This document shows, in pieces, positions 26,434-40,535 of a DNA stretch of 64,000 bases. A program made the translations under genes and the position numbers. The DNA lies in the NCBI RefSeq assembly GCF_003966265.1, contig NZ_RXNV01000013.1, positions 1-64,000 of the forward strand. The letters are read 5' to 3'. Origin of the DNA: Shewanella atlantica (GTDB lineage Bacteria > Pseudomonadota > Gammaproteobacteria > Enterobacterales > Shewanellaceae). Position 1 is the first letter of the stretch. The number at the start of each line of letters is the position of its first letter. Below the pieces are notes generated by a model. It worked only from the letters and a program-made list of their open reading frames with translations. It made no database searches and was not told where the DNA came from.

Positions 26434-27558
26434 AGCCAGGTAGTAATAGCCTCTATTGAGCTGTTCTAAAATAAAGTGAGCTAATTCATCAGATTGGCAG
26501 AGTGCGGCAGCTTCTCTATTGGTCATCGTCAGAGAGTTAGCAATCTGGGACAATTGCGTCATATCACAGGATTTAAAGTTAACAATCTCACCATTAATAA
26601 AAAGCCGACTATTTATATCGTTTTCGAGCGATATGACTTTTAACCCGCCGATCCTGTGTATCTCAGCCCCTTCAGCCAATGCAGACTTTAACTCGTCTAA
26701 AGAGTAGGGCGCCTCCGGCTCTGATATATCCAGTTCGAAACGATTTTGGCTTAAAATCTGGCCTAATACCGCTTGATAGTGCTCAGGTTGGTGTAATAAC
26801 TCACTTAACAGGCTGAGCATCTCTTGCTGCTGTTTAACAGGCAGTGTCGCTGCAGAAGTCGGTTCAGAGCTCGAGGTGAAGCGTTTTAATCCCGTGTTAG
26901 TGTCCAGCAGGTGATCGGCAATACCCGTTAATAGCTCTTGCTGACTCGGAGCTCTAAAGCCGATTGAATAGCTCAGAGCTGTGGTGAGCGTTTTGGCGCA
27001 ATGGGGATAGCCTGGCGGGATATAGAGCATATCACCCGACTCGAGTACGACGTCGATAATGGGGTCGAAGTCATCGATCAGTGCGGTGTTCATATCGCCC
27101 CCGCGTGGAGCATATTCACCCTTAGCTCCTACCTTCCAGCGTCTGCTGCCCTCTCCCTGTAGCAGAAAAACATCATAATTATCGATATGAGGTCCGACGC
27201 CGCCACCGGGAGTTGCAAAAGAGACCATAAGATCATCGAAGCGCCAATCAGGGATAAATCGAAAAGCTTCAATCAGTGGGATCGTATCTTGATACCAATG
27301 GTTTACTGCCTGAACTAAAAGTTGCCAGTTATTTTCACCAAATTCGCTGTAATCCTCTATTGGACCCTGAATAATATTCCAACCTTTATCCTGAGTGACA
27401 ATCACGCGAGAAGATATCTCCTCTTCGCAGGCAAGACCAGCCAGTTCATCGGCACTTATGGGATCATCAAAATTCGTAAAGGCATTCTTGATAACTAACG
27501 GTTTTTTTTGCCAGTGAGACGTTAAAAACTCAGAAATATTCAGATTTAGTTTATACAT
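26431..27558 (-). CDS. roxA: ribosomal protein uL16 arginine hydroxylase (RoxA/YcfD)
   Basis: A 375-residue JmjC/cupin 2-oxoglutarate- and Fe(II)-dependent oxygenase that hydroxylates an arginine of ribosomal protein L16. The iron triad is seen as His124 and Asp126 (GPHIDNYDVFLLQ) and a distal His near residue 187 (PPGYPHC). The C-terminal winged-helix-like part runs to the end. Length and sequence match YcfD throughout. The stop codon lies inside a palindromic repeat. It is 111 bases downstream of purB on the same strand, beyond the purB terminator. Confidence 0.93.
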   Translation of the reverse strand: MYKLNLNISEFLTSHWQKKPLVIKNAFTNFDDPISADELAGLACEEEISSRVIVTQDKGWNIIQGPIEDYSEFGENNWQLLVQAVNHWYQDTIPLIEAFRFIPDWRFDDLMVSFATPGGGVGPHIDNYDVFLLQGEGSRRWKVGAKGEYAPRGGDMNTALIDDFDPIIDVVLESGDMLYIPPGYPHCAKTLTTALSYSIGFRAPSQQELLTGIADHLLDTNTGLKRFTSSSEPTSAATLPVKQQQEMLSLLSELLHQPEHYQAVLGQILSQNRFELDISEPEAPYSLDELKSALAEGAEIHRIGGLKVISLENDINSRLFINGEIVNFKSCDMTQLSQIANSLTMTNREAAALCQSDELAHFILEQLNRGYYYLA

Positions 27559-27599
27559 AGTAACTTAATTAGATTTTTGTGATAACTTGATGTGAGTTA

Positions 27600-27633
27600 T
27601 AAAAAAAGCGGTAAGTATTAGCTTACCGCTTTT
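27600..27633 (-). terminator. terminator of purB
   Basis: Hairpin AAGCGGTAAG/CTTACCGCTT with TTTTTTT following on the minus strand. It lies between purB and roxA. Confidence 0.88.
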
Positions 27634-27669
27634 GTATAGCTTAAAGATAGCTTGCCATTAAGGCGATGA

Positions 27670-29061
<1,392 letters not shown>

Positions 29062-29065
29062 TTAT

Positions 29066-29680
29066 TTATAGGGTGAGGCTTTTTTTTGCCGTATCGACTA
29101 TTGTTTTTCTGGCGAAGACAAGGTGTCTGCGCTTGCCTCCTAATTGGCGCCACAATACTGCGCTGCGCATGGCAGACAACAGCAGTGCTCGGATTTTTTC
29201 CTGTACCTGAGATTGTTTCAGATATTCCGGATTACCCGATATTTGAATTTTTGGACCTAAGGTGCTGATAATATCGCTATAGATACCAGCGAAATTGGCG
29301 ATGACCTGTTCGTCGGTGATCTCAAAGTGGTGAAGCTGACGGTGAATTTGATTGATTCTTTCCGATAATATACTCATGGCATTGCCACGAGCCAACTTTC
29401 TCTCTAAGGCTAATATACCGACAAGGTATCGAGTCACTTCGACATCTTTATCTTTAGCATCACCGAGTTGGTTGATGATGAGTTGGTAGCCTTTATTTAA
29501 GGCGACCTTGTCAGCATAAACATCTGCGGTCGTGTCTGGGTTCGTTACTAATACAGTGTTCAAACTGGCAGCAAGACCATCTTTGTCAGAGTTACCATGC
29601 CTGGCTATGTGTTGCACTTGTGCTATGGCCTGCAAAATCCCTGCAAAGGCCATAGTACGGTCAATTAGCTGATCGCTCAC
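29066..29680 (-). CDS. hflD: HflD, lysogenization regulator homologue
   Basis: A 204-residue mostly helical peripheral membrane protein of the HflD family. In E. coli it binds phage lambda CII. Typical segments are [20 protein letters not shown] and the C-terminal [20 protein letters not shown]. It starts at GTG three bases after the mnmA stop. Its chromosomal role outside lambda is unclear, but its place between mnmA and purB is conserved. Confidence 0.92.
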   Translation of the reverse strand: MSDQLIDRTMAFAGILQAIAQVQHIARHGNSDKDGLAASLNTVLVTNPDTTADVYADKVALNKGYQLIINQLGDAKDKDVEVTRYLVGILALERKLARGNAMSILSERINQIHRQLHHFEITDEQVIANFAGIYSDIISTLGPKIQISGNPEYLKQSQVQEKIRALLLSAMRSAVLWRQLGGKRRHLVFARKTIVDTAKKSLTL

Positions 29681-29683
29681 GTT

Positions 29684-30802
29684 TTATTCTCTAATTAATG
29701 AATCGATGATACCGCCGCCTAAGCAAAGCTCGGCATCATAAAACACCGCCGATTGACCAGGGGTCACCGCTGCTACGGGCTCATCGAATAGGACCTTGAT
29801 TCTGTCGTCGCCTTCATAAGTTAATGTGCAGGCAACATCTCTTTGGCGGTAGCGAGTCTTGACCGTGATCTGAGCACCATCGATAGGCCCCTTTCTGTCA
29901 ACCCAGTGGAGTTGATCGGCATAGAAACCCACCGACATTAATCTTGGATGATGACCGCCTTGACCGACAACGAGTACATTTCTGTCCATCTCTTTGTCGA
30001 CCACATACCAAGGGTCATCATTACTGTTCTTCATGCCGCCGATACCCAGGCCTTTACGCTGACCTAAGGTGTGGTACATAAGACCCTGGTGAGTGCCTAT
30101 GACCTCACCCTCTGCTGTTTCAATGTTTCCCGGCTGCGCAGGCAGGAAGGTACTCAGGAAGTCAGTAAACTTTCGTTCGCCGATAAAGCAGATCCCGGTA
30201 CTGTCTTTCTTGTCATGGGTGACGAGACCCATCTCTTTCGCTATCTCTCTGACTTCGCTCTTTTCAAGTTCGCCTACAGGGAAGAGTGAGCGGGAAATTT
30301 GCTCATGGCTTAAGGTGTAGAGGAAGTAGCTTTGGTCTTTGTTGCCATCTCTGCCTCGTAGCATCTGGCTCTGACCGCTTTCATCGCTTCTGCGAACATA
30401 ATGACCCATAGCGATATAGTCTGCATCTAAGATGTCATCTGCAAATTCGAGAAAAGCTTTAAATTTAATCTCTTTATTACAGATGATATCCGGGTTTGGC
30501 GTTCTGCCCGCTTTATATTCGGCTAAAAAATACTCGAACACATTGTCCCAATATTCAGAGGCGAAGTTGACGGTGTGCAGTTTTATACCCAGCTTGTCAC
30601 ATACTGCTTGCGCATCTTTTAGATCGTCTGCTGCGGCACAATATTCATCGGTGTCATCTTCTTCCCAGTTTTTCATGAAAAGACCTTCGACCTGATATCC
30701 CTGTTTAAGTAACAGGTAAGCCGAAACTGATGAATCAACACCGCCAGACATGCCGACGATGACTTTTTTATTATTAATAGCAGTGGGTTCGATTAATGCC
30801 AT
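29684..30802 (-). CDS. mnmA: tRNA-specific 2-thiouridylase MnmA
   Basis: A 372-residue enzyme that thiolates U34 of tRNA-Lys, -Glu and -Gln with sulfur relayed by Tus proteins. The ATP pyrophosphatase P-loop is [12 protein letters not shown] (about residues 17-28). The two catalytic cysteines lie in [13 protein letters not shown] and [10 protein letters not shown]. It is the first gene of mnmA-hflD-purB. Its substrate tRNA-Lys(UUU) is encoded at the start of this window. Confidence 0.97.
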   Translation of the reverse strand: MALIEPTAINNKKVIVGMSGGVDSSVSAYLLLKQGYQVEGLFMKNWEEDDTDEYCAAADDLKDAQAVCDKLGIKLHTVNFASEYWDNVFEYFLAEYKAGRTPNPDIICNKEIKFKAFLEFADDILDADYIAMGHYVRRSDESGQSQMLRGRDGNKDQSYFLYTLSHEQISRSLFPVGELEKSEVREIAKEMGLVTHDKKDSTGICFIGERKFTDFLSTFLPAQPGNIETAEGEVIGTHQGLMYHTLGQRKGLGIGGMKNSNDDPWYVVDKEMDRNVLVVGQGGHHPRLMSVGFYADQLHWVDRKGPIDGAQITVKTRYRQRDVACTLTYEGDDRIKVLFDEPVAAVTPGQSAVFYDAELCLGGGIIDSLIRE

Positions 30803-30910
30803 AGATCCTAAAACCGTTGAATGTGTCTTCGCAGCTTATTGTTAGTCGTCATTCAGCAGAAGAGCCGAAGTGACACAGAAAATAAGCTACATTTTCGGGG
30901 GCGTATTCTA

Positions 30911-31387
30911 TCACGCATTCGAGCCCGGGGCTAACCTCAGATGGTCGCCATTAAGCAGTTCCAGCGGATAGTGAATTTTGTTACGAAAGTCATCGAGGCT
31001 GGATAACACCAGAGGACTCCTGAGTACCTGCTCTAAACCCTCTATCTCATCATACGTTAACCATAATGCCCGGTTAATGTCCGGATCTTGAGGCCGGAGA
31101 GGGGAGAGGGTTTCGATACGCGCAAAAAAGGTGAACCTGAGAAAGGCGAGGCTATCATTGGCAGCAAATTGATAAATGCCGGTTAAGCCCTGAGGCGACA
31201 CGGTTAATCCCGTCTCTTCGAAAACTTCACGTTCACAGGCCATGATCAGGGTTTCATCTTTTTCAAGATGCCCGGCCGGCTGATTGTAGCGCTTAATCCC
31301 GTCGATGATCTCTTCGACGATAAGGTACCTGTTCTGGCACTCAATAATACACGCCACTGTGACATTGGGTTTATATCTATCGCCCAT
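30911..31387 (-). CDS. nudJ: Nudix phosphohydrolase NudJ
   Basis: A 158-residue Nudix enzyme. The box G-x5-E-x7-REUxEExGU is seen in GHLEKDETLIMACEREVFEE. It begins MGDRYKPNVTVACII as NudJ proteins do. E. coli NudJ hydrolyses thiamine pyrophosphates and nucleoside di- and triphosphates. It lies between rluE and mnmA on the same strand, the common arrangement; the gap to mnmA is 108 bases. Confidence 0.9.
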   Translation of the reverse strand: MGDRYKPNVTVACIIECQNRYLIVEEIIDGIKRYNQPAGHLEKDETLIMACEREVFEETGLTVSPQGLTGIYQFAANDSLAFLRFTFFARIETLSPLRPQDPDINRALWLTYDEIEGLEQVLRSPLVLSSLDDFRNKIHYPLELLNGDHLRLAPGSNA

Positions 31388-31476
31388 CGTTTGCCCCTTT
31401 AAATGTGCAGACTTACAGATAAAAACAGGTATTCAATATACTTCGCGCTGTAGAAATCTAACCAGATGTGATCTGG

Positions 31477-32181
31477 TTAGTTTGGCATATCGATACGCTG
31501 GAATTCTCCGGATTGGAGATCGTTAAGACTCCATTGTCCTATTTTATAGCGAATTAATCTGAGAGTGGGAAATCCGATATTTGCGGTCATCCTTCTTACC
31601 TGACGGTTACGGCCTTCACAGATTTGAATTTCGAGCCAGGTCGTCGGTATGTCTTTGCGCTCTCTGATGGGGGGAGTACGAGGCCATACATCGGGTTGGG
31701 TCATTATCATAACTTTTGCCGGTAAGGTCATCCCATCTTTTAGCTCGACTCCATGGCGTAACTTATCTAAATCGTCTTGGCCAGGTTCACCCTCAACCTG
31801 TACCCAATAGGTCTTGAAGGTTTTTTTCTTCGGCTCGGTGATTTTTGACTGTAACTTCCCGTCGTTGGTGAGTAACAGCAGGCCTTCACTATCCCGGTCC
31901 AATCGCCCGGCGGCATAGACATCAGCAATGGGAATATAGTCTTTTAAGGTTTGTCGTCCCTGTTCATCGGTGAACTGACAGAGCACATCGAATGGCTTGT
32001 TAAACAAGACTATGATGGGATCCTTTGCTCTGGGTTTAACCGATTTACGGTTTTTGGTTTTGTCAGCGCGTTGATGCGGGCTTTTTGCCTTATTAAACCT
32101 GTTGGATGTTCCTCTGCGATCCGTAGAGGAAGGTAAAGTGGCGCTTTTAGATTTAGATTGACGAGAATTTGTGTGACTCAC
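31477..32181 (-). CDS. rluE: 23S rRNA pseudouridine synthase RluE
   Basis: A 234-residue RsuA-family enzyme. The catalytic motif is [17 protein letters not shown] (Asp in LDRDS), with [11 protein letters not shown] near the C terminus. The first 50 residues are an unusual Lys/Arg/Ser-rich basic extension ([23 protein letters not shown]), probably disordered and RNA-binding. There is no S4 domain, as usual for RluE, which modifies U2457 of 23S rRNA. The ATG at 32181 is the family-distal start. A later start would trim the tail but no Met precedes the catalytic domain. Confidence 0.9.
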   Translation of the reverse strand: MSHTNSRQSKSKSATLPSSTDRRGTSNRFNKAKSPHQRADKTKNRKSVKPRAKDPIIVLFNKPFDVLCQFTDEQGRQTLKDYIPIADVYAAGRLDRDSEGLLLLTNDGKLQSKITEPKKKTFKTYWVQVEGEPGQDDLDKLRHGVELKDGMTLPAKVMIMTQPDVWPRTPPIRERKDIPTTWLEIQICEGRNRQVRRMTANIGFPTLRLIRYKIGQWSLNDLQSGEFQRIDMPN

Positions 32182-34791
<2,610 letters not shown>

Positions 34792-34841
34792 TACTAACGG
34801 CAAAAAGTCAGCGGAGAGGTGAACCTCTTCGCTGTTAACGT

Positions 34842-34860
34842 ATTATACCGATAGGTATTA
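34842..34860. repeat. 19-bp palindromic repeat ATTATACCGATAGGTATTA, copy 2
   Basis: Base-for-base the same as 26415-26433. It lies between the icd stop and the icd/cspD terminator, and shares the ATACC-N4-GGTAT core with the nested element at 18768-19031. Confidence 0.8.
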
Positions 34861-34874
34861 GCTAGAAACAAAAT

Positions 34875-34913
34875 AAAAAGGCAGGGAATATTAAATTCCC
34901 TGCCTTTTTTTTC
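34875..34913. terminator. bidirectional terminator between icd and cspD
   Basis: Hairpin AGGCAGGGAAT/ATTCCCTGCCT, flanked by an A-rich run on the left and TTTTTTTT on the right. It separates two convergent genes. A second stem (AGAGGTGAACCTCT, near 34814-34828) lies closer to icd but lacks a T run. Confidence 0.9.
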
Positions 34914-34926
34914 TTACATCGCACCA

Positions 34927-35133
34927 CTAATTTGTTGGCGAAATTGCTGACGCGTGCATACCTTTTGGACCGGCTTCTACTTCGAATTGGACTGGTTGGC
35001 CTGCTTTTAGAGTTCGATAGCCTTCCATTTCGATGGTAGAATAGTGTGCAAAAACGTCTTCACCACCAGCTTCAGGGCAGATAAACCCGAATCCTTTGGC
35101 GTTGTTGAACCATTTAACAGTTCCGTTTGCCAT
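34927..35133 (-). CDS. cspD: cold-shock domain protein CspD
   Basis: A 68-residue OB-fold nucleic-acid-binding protein. RNP1 KGFGFICPE and RNP2 DVFAHYSTI are present. It lies divergent from clpS-clpA, as cspD does in E. coli, so I call it CspD rather than CspA. CspD is a stationary-phase replication inhibitor there; that role is inferred here. The ribosome site GAAGTGGAAG precedes the ATG. The 247-base region to clpS carries both promoters. Confidence 0.88.
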   Translation of the reverse strand: MANGTVKWFNNAKGFGFICPEAGGEDVFAHYSTIEMEGYRTLKAGQPVQFEVEAGPKGMHASAISPTN

Positions 35134-35380
35134 ACTTCCACTTCCTTCTGTTGTCTACTTCCCAGTAAGATAGTAAAACTTAGTAGGCGGGAAAAATTCA
35201 CCGCCTGTTGAACAGAATGAAAGCAGTATGATTGTATGTCAAGAATAAATTAACATTTAATCAACAAATCGGTAAAAAAGTTGTATCAATCAGTGCGGGA
35301 TTTATGAGATGTTGAGTTATCAATGGCAATTAAATTGTCATTGATTGGTACAAGCCAATACTAGAGGCTAATATTGAAAC

Positions 35381-35689
35381 ATGGGTAAAGCAGTAAATAT
35401 CGAACATGTAGAAGAGCGTGTTGAATCGGAATTAATGCCACCTCCGATGTATAAGGTGATATTAAATAATGATGATTACACTCCGATGGATTTTGTGATT
35501 GAGGTTTTACAACTCTTTTTCAAAAAGAATGAACAGGATGCCACGGACATCATGTTGGCTATTCATAATCAGGGTAAAGGGATCTGTGGAGTATTTCCTT
35601 TTGGTATTGCAGAAACTAAGGTTGCTCAGGTAAATCAGTTTGCAAGACAAAACCAACATCCGTTACTGTGTTCTTTAGAGAAAGCCTGA
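35381..35689 (+). CDS. clpS: ClpS, adaptor of ClpAP protease
   Basis: A 102-residue adaptor that binds N-degron substrates and hands them to ClpA. The core [20 protein letters not shown] contains the NDD-TPM residues that recognise N-terminal amino acids. [11 protein letters not shown] lines the pocket. It is 36 bases ahead of clpA. The aminoacyl-transferases ate and aat, which create such N-degrons, are encoded just downstream. Confidence 0.97.
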   Translation: MGKAVNIEHVEERVESELMPPPMYKVILNNDDYTPMDFVIEVLQLFFKKNEQDATDIMLAIHNQGKGICGVFPFGIAETKVAQVNQFARQNQHPLLCSLEKA

Positions 35690-35725
35690 ATTGGGTAAAT
35701 TACGTTGTAAATTTAGGGGGTGCTT

Positions 35726-37984
35726 ATGCTAAATAAAGATCTTGAAGTCACCTTGAATCTGGCTTTTCAGCAAGCCAGAGATGCCCGTCATGAGTATATG
35801 ACGGTTGAACACTTACTCTTAGCCTTGATTGACAACCCCGCAGCACAAGAAGCTTTGGTGGCATGTGGGGCAAATCTTGATAAGTTAAGAGAAGATGTGT
35901 CAGGTTTTATTCAACAAACGACGCCTATTATCGCCGATCCTGAAGACGATAGAGAGACTCAACCTACACTAGGTTTTCAGCGAGTACTGCAAAGGGCCGT
36001 TTTCCACGTTCAATCATCGGGTCGCAATGAAGTGACCGGTGCCAATGTTCTCGTTGCCATCTTCAGTGAGCAGGAATCTCAAGCTGTCTATCTCCTGCGT
36101 AATGGCGAAGTGACCCGCCTCGATGTGGTTAACTTTATCTCTCATGGTGTTTCTAAAGATGAGATGGATAGCGGGTTAAATCAGGAACGAATCGAAGATC
36201 AAACTGAGACAGAAGAAGAGAAGAGTAAATTGTCTCAATTTGCAGACAATCTTAATGAACGTGCTCTTAGCGGAAGTATCGATCCCTTAATCGGTCGAAG
36301 TGACGAGATAGAGCGTTCCATCCAAATTCTCTGTCGCAGAAGAAAGAATAATCCCTTGTTAGTAGGGGAAGCGGGGGTGGGGAAAACCGCCATCGCTGAG
36401 GGGCTGGCGTACCGAATTGTAAAAGAGGAAGTACCTGACATCATGAGTAAGGCTACCGTCTACTCATTAGATTTAGGCGCTCTGTTAGCCGGGACTAAGT
36501 ATCGAGGTGATTTTGAAAAGCGCTTTAAGAGCCTTCTTAAAGAACTCGAGCATGATGAGCACGCAATTTTATTTATCGATGAAATTCATACCATCATAGG
36601 TGCAGGCGCTGCATCGGGTGGCGTGATGGACGCATCGAATCTGCTTAAACCTCTGCTATCCGGCGGTAAGCTGAGATGCATGGGCTCGACGACCTATCAG
36701 GAATACCAGAGTATTTTTGAGAAGGATAGGGCATTAGCCAGACGTTTCCAGAAGGTAGATATTAATGAACCTTCGGTGGCTGAAACAACCAAGATCCTTC
36801 AGGGACTTAAATCTAAGTATGAAGAGCATCATGGTGTCAGGTATACGATGGCTGCACTGAGTGTTGCTGCAAAATTGTCTGATAAACACATTAACGATCG
36901 CCACCTCCCGGATAAGGCTATCGATGTCATCGATGAAGCGGGTGCCCGTATGGCGATGCAACCCGCGAGTCGTCGTAAGAAAACGATCGGTCAGGGAGAG
37001 ATTGAGGCGATCATTGCCAAGATGGCGCGTATTCCTGAGAAGTCTGTATCGGCAACTGACAGAGATCTTCTGCGTAATCTTGACCGTAACCTTAAGATGG
37101 TGGTTTTTGGTCAGGATAATGCGATTGAGAGCCTCAGTTCAGCGATTCGCTTGTCCAGAAGTGGTTTAGGCGGAGAACAGAAGCCTGTTGGAAGCTTCTT
37201 GTTTGCCGGTCCCACGGGTGTAGGTAAGACCGAGGTGACCAGTCAACTGGCTAAATGTCTTGGTCTTAACTTAGTGCGATTCGATATGTCTGAGTACATG
37301 GAAAGTCATACGGTTTCACGTCTTATCGGTGCGCCTCCGGGTTATGTTGGTTACGACCAAGGTGGTCTGTTAACCGATGCTGTGATTAAAACACCTCACT
37401 GTGTGGTATTGCTCGATGAGATCGAAAAGGCGCACCCTGATGTCTATAACTTGCTGTTGCAGGTGATGGATCACGGTACCTTAACCGACAACAATGGCCG
37501 TAAGGCCGATTTCAGGCATGTGACCCTGGTGATGACGACCAATGCCGGTGTTCAGGAGACGGTGAGAAAGTCGATAGGCTTTAAGCAACAAGACCACAGT
37601 CTGGATGCACTGTCTGAGATCAATAAGGTCTTTTCACCGGAATTCAGAAACCGGTTAGACGAGATCATCTGGTTCAACCATCTCGATATGATGGTGATTG
37701 CTAAGGTTGTAGATAAGTTCCTCGTCGAACTTCAGGCTCAACTCGATGATAAGGGGGTGACTTTAGATGTCAGTGATGAAGCCAGAACCTTACTCGCAGA
37801 GAAAGGCTATGATAAGTCGATGGGAGCAAGGCCGATGGCGAGAGTCGTTACCGAATTGATTAAGCGGCCATTAGCCGATGAGATCTTATTCGGCGACCTT
37901 GAGAAGGGCGGTGTCGCCCATGTCGATATCAATAAAGATGAATTAGTTATCTCTATCAAGAGTCCTGAGAAAGTGAACGGTTGA
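35726..37984 (+). CDS. clpA: ClpA, ATPase subunit of ClpAP
   Basis: A 752-residue AAA+ unfoldase. The N-domain (about 1-140) binds ClpS. NBD1 has GEAGVGKTAIAEGLA and the Walker B LFIDEIHTIIGAG. NBD2 has GPTGVGKTEV and VVLLDEIEKAHPDV. I chose ATG 35726 (MLNKDLEVTLN) because it matches ClpA and has AGGGGG five bases before it. A GTG at 35720 would add two residues. It feeds substrates to ClpP, encoded elsewhere. Confidence 0.97.
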   Translation: MLNKDLEVTLNLAFQQARDARHEYMTVEHLLLALIDNPAAQEALVACGANLDKLREDVSGFIQQTTPIIADPEDDRETQPTLGFQRVLQRAVFHVQSSGRNEVTGANVLVAIFSEQESQAVYLLRNGEVTRLDVVNFISHGVSKDEMDSGLNQERIEDQTETEEEKSKLSQFADNLNERALSGSIDPLIGRSDEIERSIQILCRRRKNNPLLVGEAGVGKTAIAEGLAYRIVKEEVPDIMSKATVYSLDLGALLAGTKYRGDFEKRFKSLLKELEHDEHAILFIDEIHTIIGAGAASGGVMDASNLLKPLLSGGKLRCMGSTTYQEYQSIFEKDRALARRFQKVDINEPSVAETTKILQGLKSKYEEHHGVRYTMAALSVAAKLSDKHINDRHLPDKAIDVIDEAGARMAMQPASRRKKTIGQGEIEAIIAKMARIPEKSVSATDRDLLRNLDRNLKMVVFGQDNAIESLSSAIRLSRSGLGGEQKPVGSFLFAGPTGVGKTEVTSQLAKCLGLNLVRFDMSEYMESHTVSRLIGAPPGYVGYDQGGLLTDAVIKTPHCVVLLDEIEKAHPDVYNLLLQVMDHGTLTDNNGRKADFRHVTLVMTTNAGVQETVRKSIGFKQQDHSLDALSEINKVFSPEFRNRLDEIIWFNHLDMMVIAKVVDKFLVELQAQLDDKGVTLDVSDEARTLLAEKGYDKSMGARPMARVVTELIKRPLADEILFGDLEKGGVAHVDINKDELVISIKSPEKVNG

Positions 37985-38004
37985 TGCTTTCCTGCTTATG
38001 GGAA

Positions 38005-38036
38005 TAAAAAAAAGGCTGCAACTGCAGCCTTTTTTA
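38005..38036 (+). terminator. terminator of clpA
   Basis: Hairpin AAGGCTGCAACTGCAGCCTT followed by TTTT, 21 bases past the clpA stop. It faces the infA gene, which has its own hairpin at 38049. Confidence 0.88.
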
Positions 38037-38048
38037 ATACGATTGAAA

Positions 38049-38076
38049 TAAAAAAACCGGCCTTGCCGGTTTTTAA
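38049..38076 (-). terminator. terminator of infA
   Basis: Hairpin AAAACCGGCCTTGCCGGTTTT with a T run on the minus strand, about 20 bases past the infA stop. Confidence 0.85.
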
Positions 38077-38094
38077 AAATCTGTTATTGCTAAC

Positions 38095-38316
<222 letters not shown>

Positions 38317-38453
38317 TCAGTTATCCTGTTAGCCTTCAAATATTAAAAACGGGCGTATCATGCCGTAATTTACCGCTCCTGTAAAGAGAAGGTTAGCCTA
38401 AGCGTGATAAATAGCCAAGGGAGAGGCGGAGGGGAAAGATTGTCTAATTGGTT

Positions 38454-39164
38454 TTATTCTTCAGGAGTTTGCTGCCAACCGGATGAAGTTAAAATCTGAT
38501 ATGGCGTGTAGTCACGTTTATAGTTCATCTTTCTGGATTCATCGATCTGATATCCAAGGTAGATGAACTCTTTGTGCATCAGTTTTGCCAGACGGCATTG
38601 GATCAAAATAAGCAGTGAACCTAAGGAACGTTTATGTTCATCGGGAGCAAAAAAACTGTATATGGCCGATAAACTGTTTGGCAGTATATCGGTAACGGCA
38701 ACGCCGATGAGTCTATCTTTATTCCACAGTTCAATAAATATGGGATCGAGCCAGCCAGAGTCGATAAAATGGTTATACTGCTCCCTCGAAGCAGGGTACA
38801 TAGGACCATCTTTGTGTCTTACATTGATGTAAGTCTCATAAAGTTCATAATGGCTTTCGGCTTGTGTATCGACAATTTTCCAAATGAGATCCTGGTTATT
38901 CTTCAGGGTTCTTTTCTGTCTTCTTGAAGGGGTGAATAAAAAAGAAGGGATCCTAATCGGCAGGCAGGCGTTACAATGCGGACATTGAGGCTTATAGATG
39001 GTACCGCCGCTACGCCTGAAACCTAGCGCCAAGAGCTGCTCGAATAGTGCCAACCCGATATTGTCCTCCTGAAGGACCAATAACTGCTCTAACTCTGTTT
39101 CGATATAGCTGCAGGGAAAGGTTTTCGTTATTCCGACCGATATAGGCTGTGATTTAAAGCTCAA
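38454..39164 (-). CDS. bpt: aspartate/glutamate leucyltransferase (Bpt/Ate family)
   Basis: A 236-residue N-end-rule transferase. The cysteine pair CPHCNAC, the early [10 protein letters not shown] and [11 protein letters not shown] are typical. The C-terminal [20 protein letters not shown] is the conserved GNAT-like signature. Bacterial members usually add leucine to N-terminal Asp or Glu, marking the protein for ClpS-ClpA. It overlaps the end of aat by 11 bases, so the two are translationally linked. Confidence 0.93.
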   Translation of the reverse strand: MSFKSQPISVGITKTFPCSYIETELEQLLVLQEDNIGLALFEQLLALGFRRSGGTIYKPQCPHCNACLPIRIPSFLFTPSRRQKRTLKNNQDLIWKIVDTQAESHYELYETYINVRHKDGPMYPASREQYNHFIDSGWLDPIFIELWNKDRLIGVAVTDILPNSLSAIYSFFAPDEHKRSLGSLLILIQCRLAKLMHKEFIYLGYQIDESRKMNYKRDYTPYQILTSSGWQQTPEE

Positions 39165-39864
39165 GAAATACCTCTTTTGCTACCCAGGAATTCGAGACGA
39201 CCTTACCGTCACGAAAACGTTTAAGTAGATTAATAAAATCTTTTCTCTTTAATGCGGTGGCGCCTAATGACTCAAGATGCGGATTCACCACCTGAGCGTC
39301 TATGAGTTTGAACCCTTGTTTTAAAAGATACTGATGTAATATCAGCATGGCAGCTTTAGAAGCATTTGTCTGTGTATGAAACATAGACTCACCACAGAAA
39401 ACCTGTCCTATGGCCAATCCGTATAAGCCGCCGATCAGTGTCTCCTCATTCCAGACCTCGACAGAGTGTGCCAGCCCCTGTTTATGTAGCTCAAGGTAGG
39501 CGTGTTGAATGTCTTGGGTGATCCATGTGCCATCCTGAGCTGCCCTGGGTGCAGCGCAGCCTTTCATCACCTCTTCAAAGGCGCGGTTTATGGTAAAGGT
39601 CCAAGGTTGTTTCTTAAGTGATTTTATTAAGCTTCGACTGGTCTTCATCGTGCCGGGAACGAACACCGCACGGGGATCGGGAGACCACCAAAGAATAGGG
39701 TCGTCGGCATTAAACCAGGGGAAAATACCTTCGTAGTAGGCATTAAACAGTCGAGTCGGATGTAAGTCTCCACCAATAGCGAGCAGACCATTAGGGTCGG
39801 TAAGCGCGTATTCCGGTGAAGGAAACCTTTCGAGCTCATGATTTAAATAGGACAGTGAGTTCAC
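39154..39864 (-). CDS. aat: leucyl/phenylalanyl-tRNA--protein transferase
   Basis: A 236-residue enzyme adding Leu or Phe to N-terminal Lys or Arg to create ClpS N-degrons. The conserved segments are [38 protein letters not shown] and FCGESMFH. It starts at GTG. The upstream Shine-Dalgarno is weak, so the exact start is less certain than the gene. It works with Bpt, ClpS and ClpA, all encoded within 4.5 kb. Confidence 0.95.
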   Translation of the reverse strand: MNSLSYLNHELERFPSPEYALTDPNGLLAIGGDLHPTRLFNAYYEGIFPWFNADDPILWWSPDPRAVFVPGTMKTSRSLIKSLKKQPWTFTINRAFEEVMKGCAAPRAAQDGTWITQDIQHAYLELHKQGLAHSVEVWNEETLIGGLYGLAIGQVFCGESMFHTQTNASKAAMLILHQYLLKQGFKLIDAQVVNPHLESLGATALKRKDFINLLKRFRDGKVVSNSWVAKEVFLEL

Positions 39865-39919
39865 AATTGAGTAAGATTATCTTTATGAGACCTTCTTATA
39901 AGTTAGCGGAAAATTGATT

Positions 39920-40396
39920 ATGTTGAAACCTAGTATTAGTCGCTTATTCTACGTTTGCTTGTTTTTTAGCATATTCCTGCCGGCGCATGCCGGTTATGAT
40001 CGTAACCAGGCTGTACCCGTTGAAAAAGTGGTCTACGGTAGTATTGTTTCTGTCAGGAATATTACAGAGAAACAGCTGGTAGAGGATAGAAATCAAGGTT
40101 GGAAAACCTTCGGCGGAGCCCTTATTGGCGGTGTCATCGGACATCAGTTTGGTGGCGGAAGCGGTAAGGATGTTGCCACCGTTCTGGGAGCGCTGATAGG
40201 CGCGGGAGTGGGAAATCGTCACGGGAGCTCGAGCTATGTTCAGGAATTAAAGCTGGTTGAATTGATGATTAAACAAGATGATGGTGAGCAGGTGATGATT
40301 ATTCAGGACTTAGATCAGGGAATGATTTTCAATACTGGCGATGAAGTCCGGGTGGTTTATCTTAAAGGCGGTGTTAGGGTCGACCGTGCCATGTAA
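39920..40396 (+). CDS. glycine-zipper envelope protein (SlyB/Pcp-like)
   Basis: About 158 residues from ATG 39920; a TTG at 39914 would add two. The signal peptide ends AHA (about residue 24), with no lipobox cysteine, so unlike SlyB it is not a lipoprotein by this reading. The middle holds the glycine-zipper pair GGALIGGVIGHQFGGGSG and ATVLGALIGAGVGNRHG. A beta-rich C-terminal domain follows. Family members sit in the outer membrane or periplasm. The precise role is unknown. Confidence 0.82.
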   Translation: MLKPSISRLFYVCLFFSIFLPAHAGYDRNQAVPVEKVVYGSIVSVRNITEKQLVEDRNQGWKTFGGALIGGVIGHQFGGGSGKDVATVLGALIGAGVGNRHGSSSYVQELKLVELMIKQDDGEQVMIIQDLDQGMIFNTGDEVRVVYLKGGVRVDRAM

Positions 40397-40397
40397 T

Positions 40398-40462
40398 GGA
40401 CTCATATGATGGGCTCATATGAAGGGCTCATATGAAGGGCTCATATGAAGGGCTGATGTGGA
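40398..40462 (+). repeat. five tandem copies of a 13-bp unit GGGCTCATATGAA
   Basis: Units begin at 40398, 40411, 40424, 40437 and 40450. The middle three are identical and the outer two diverged. They start two bases after the stop codon of the glycine-zipper gene. CATATG in each unit is a palindrome. Noncoding. Confidence 0.92.
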
Positions 40463-40486
40463 AGGTGTAGCAAAACCCGGATAAAT

Positions 40487-40514
40487 AAAAAGGAGCCAAT
40501 TGGCTCCTTTTTAT
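40487..40514. terminator. bidirectional terminator
   Basis: Hairpin AAAAAGGAGCCAATTGGCTC followed by CTTTTTATTT. It lies between convergent genes and is symmetrical. Confidence 0.9.
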
Positions 40515-40535
40515 TTATCGCAAGTAGGATCAGGA

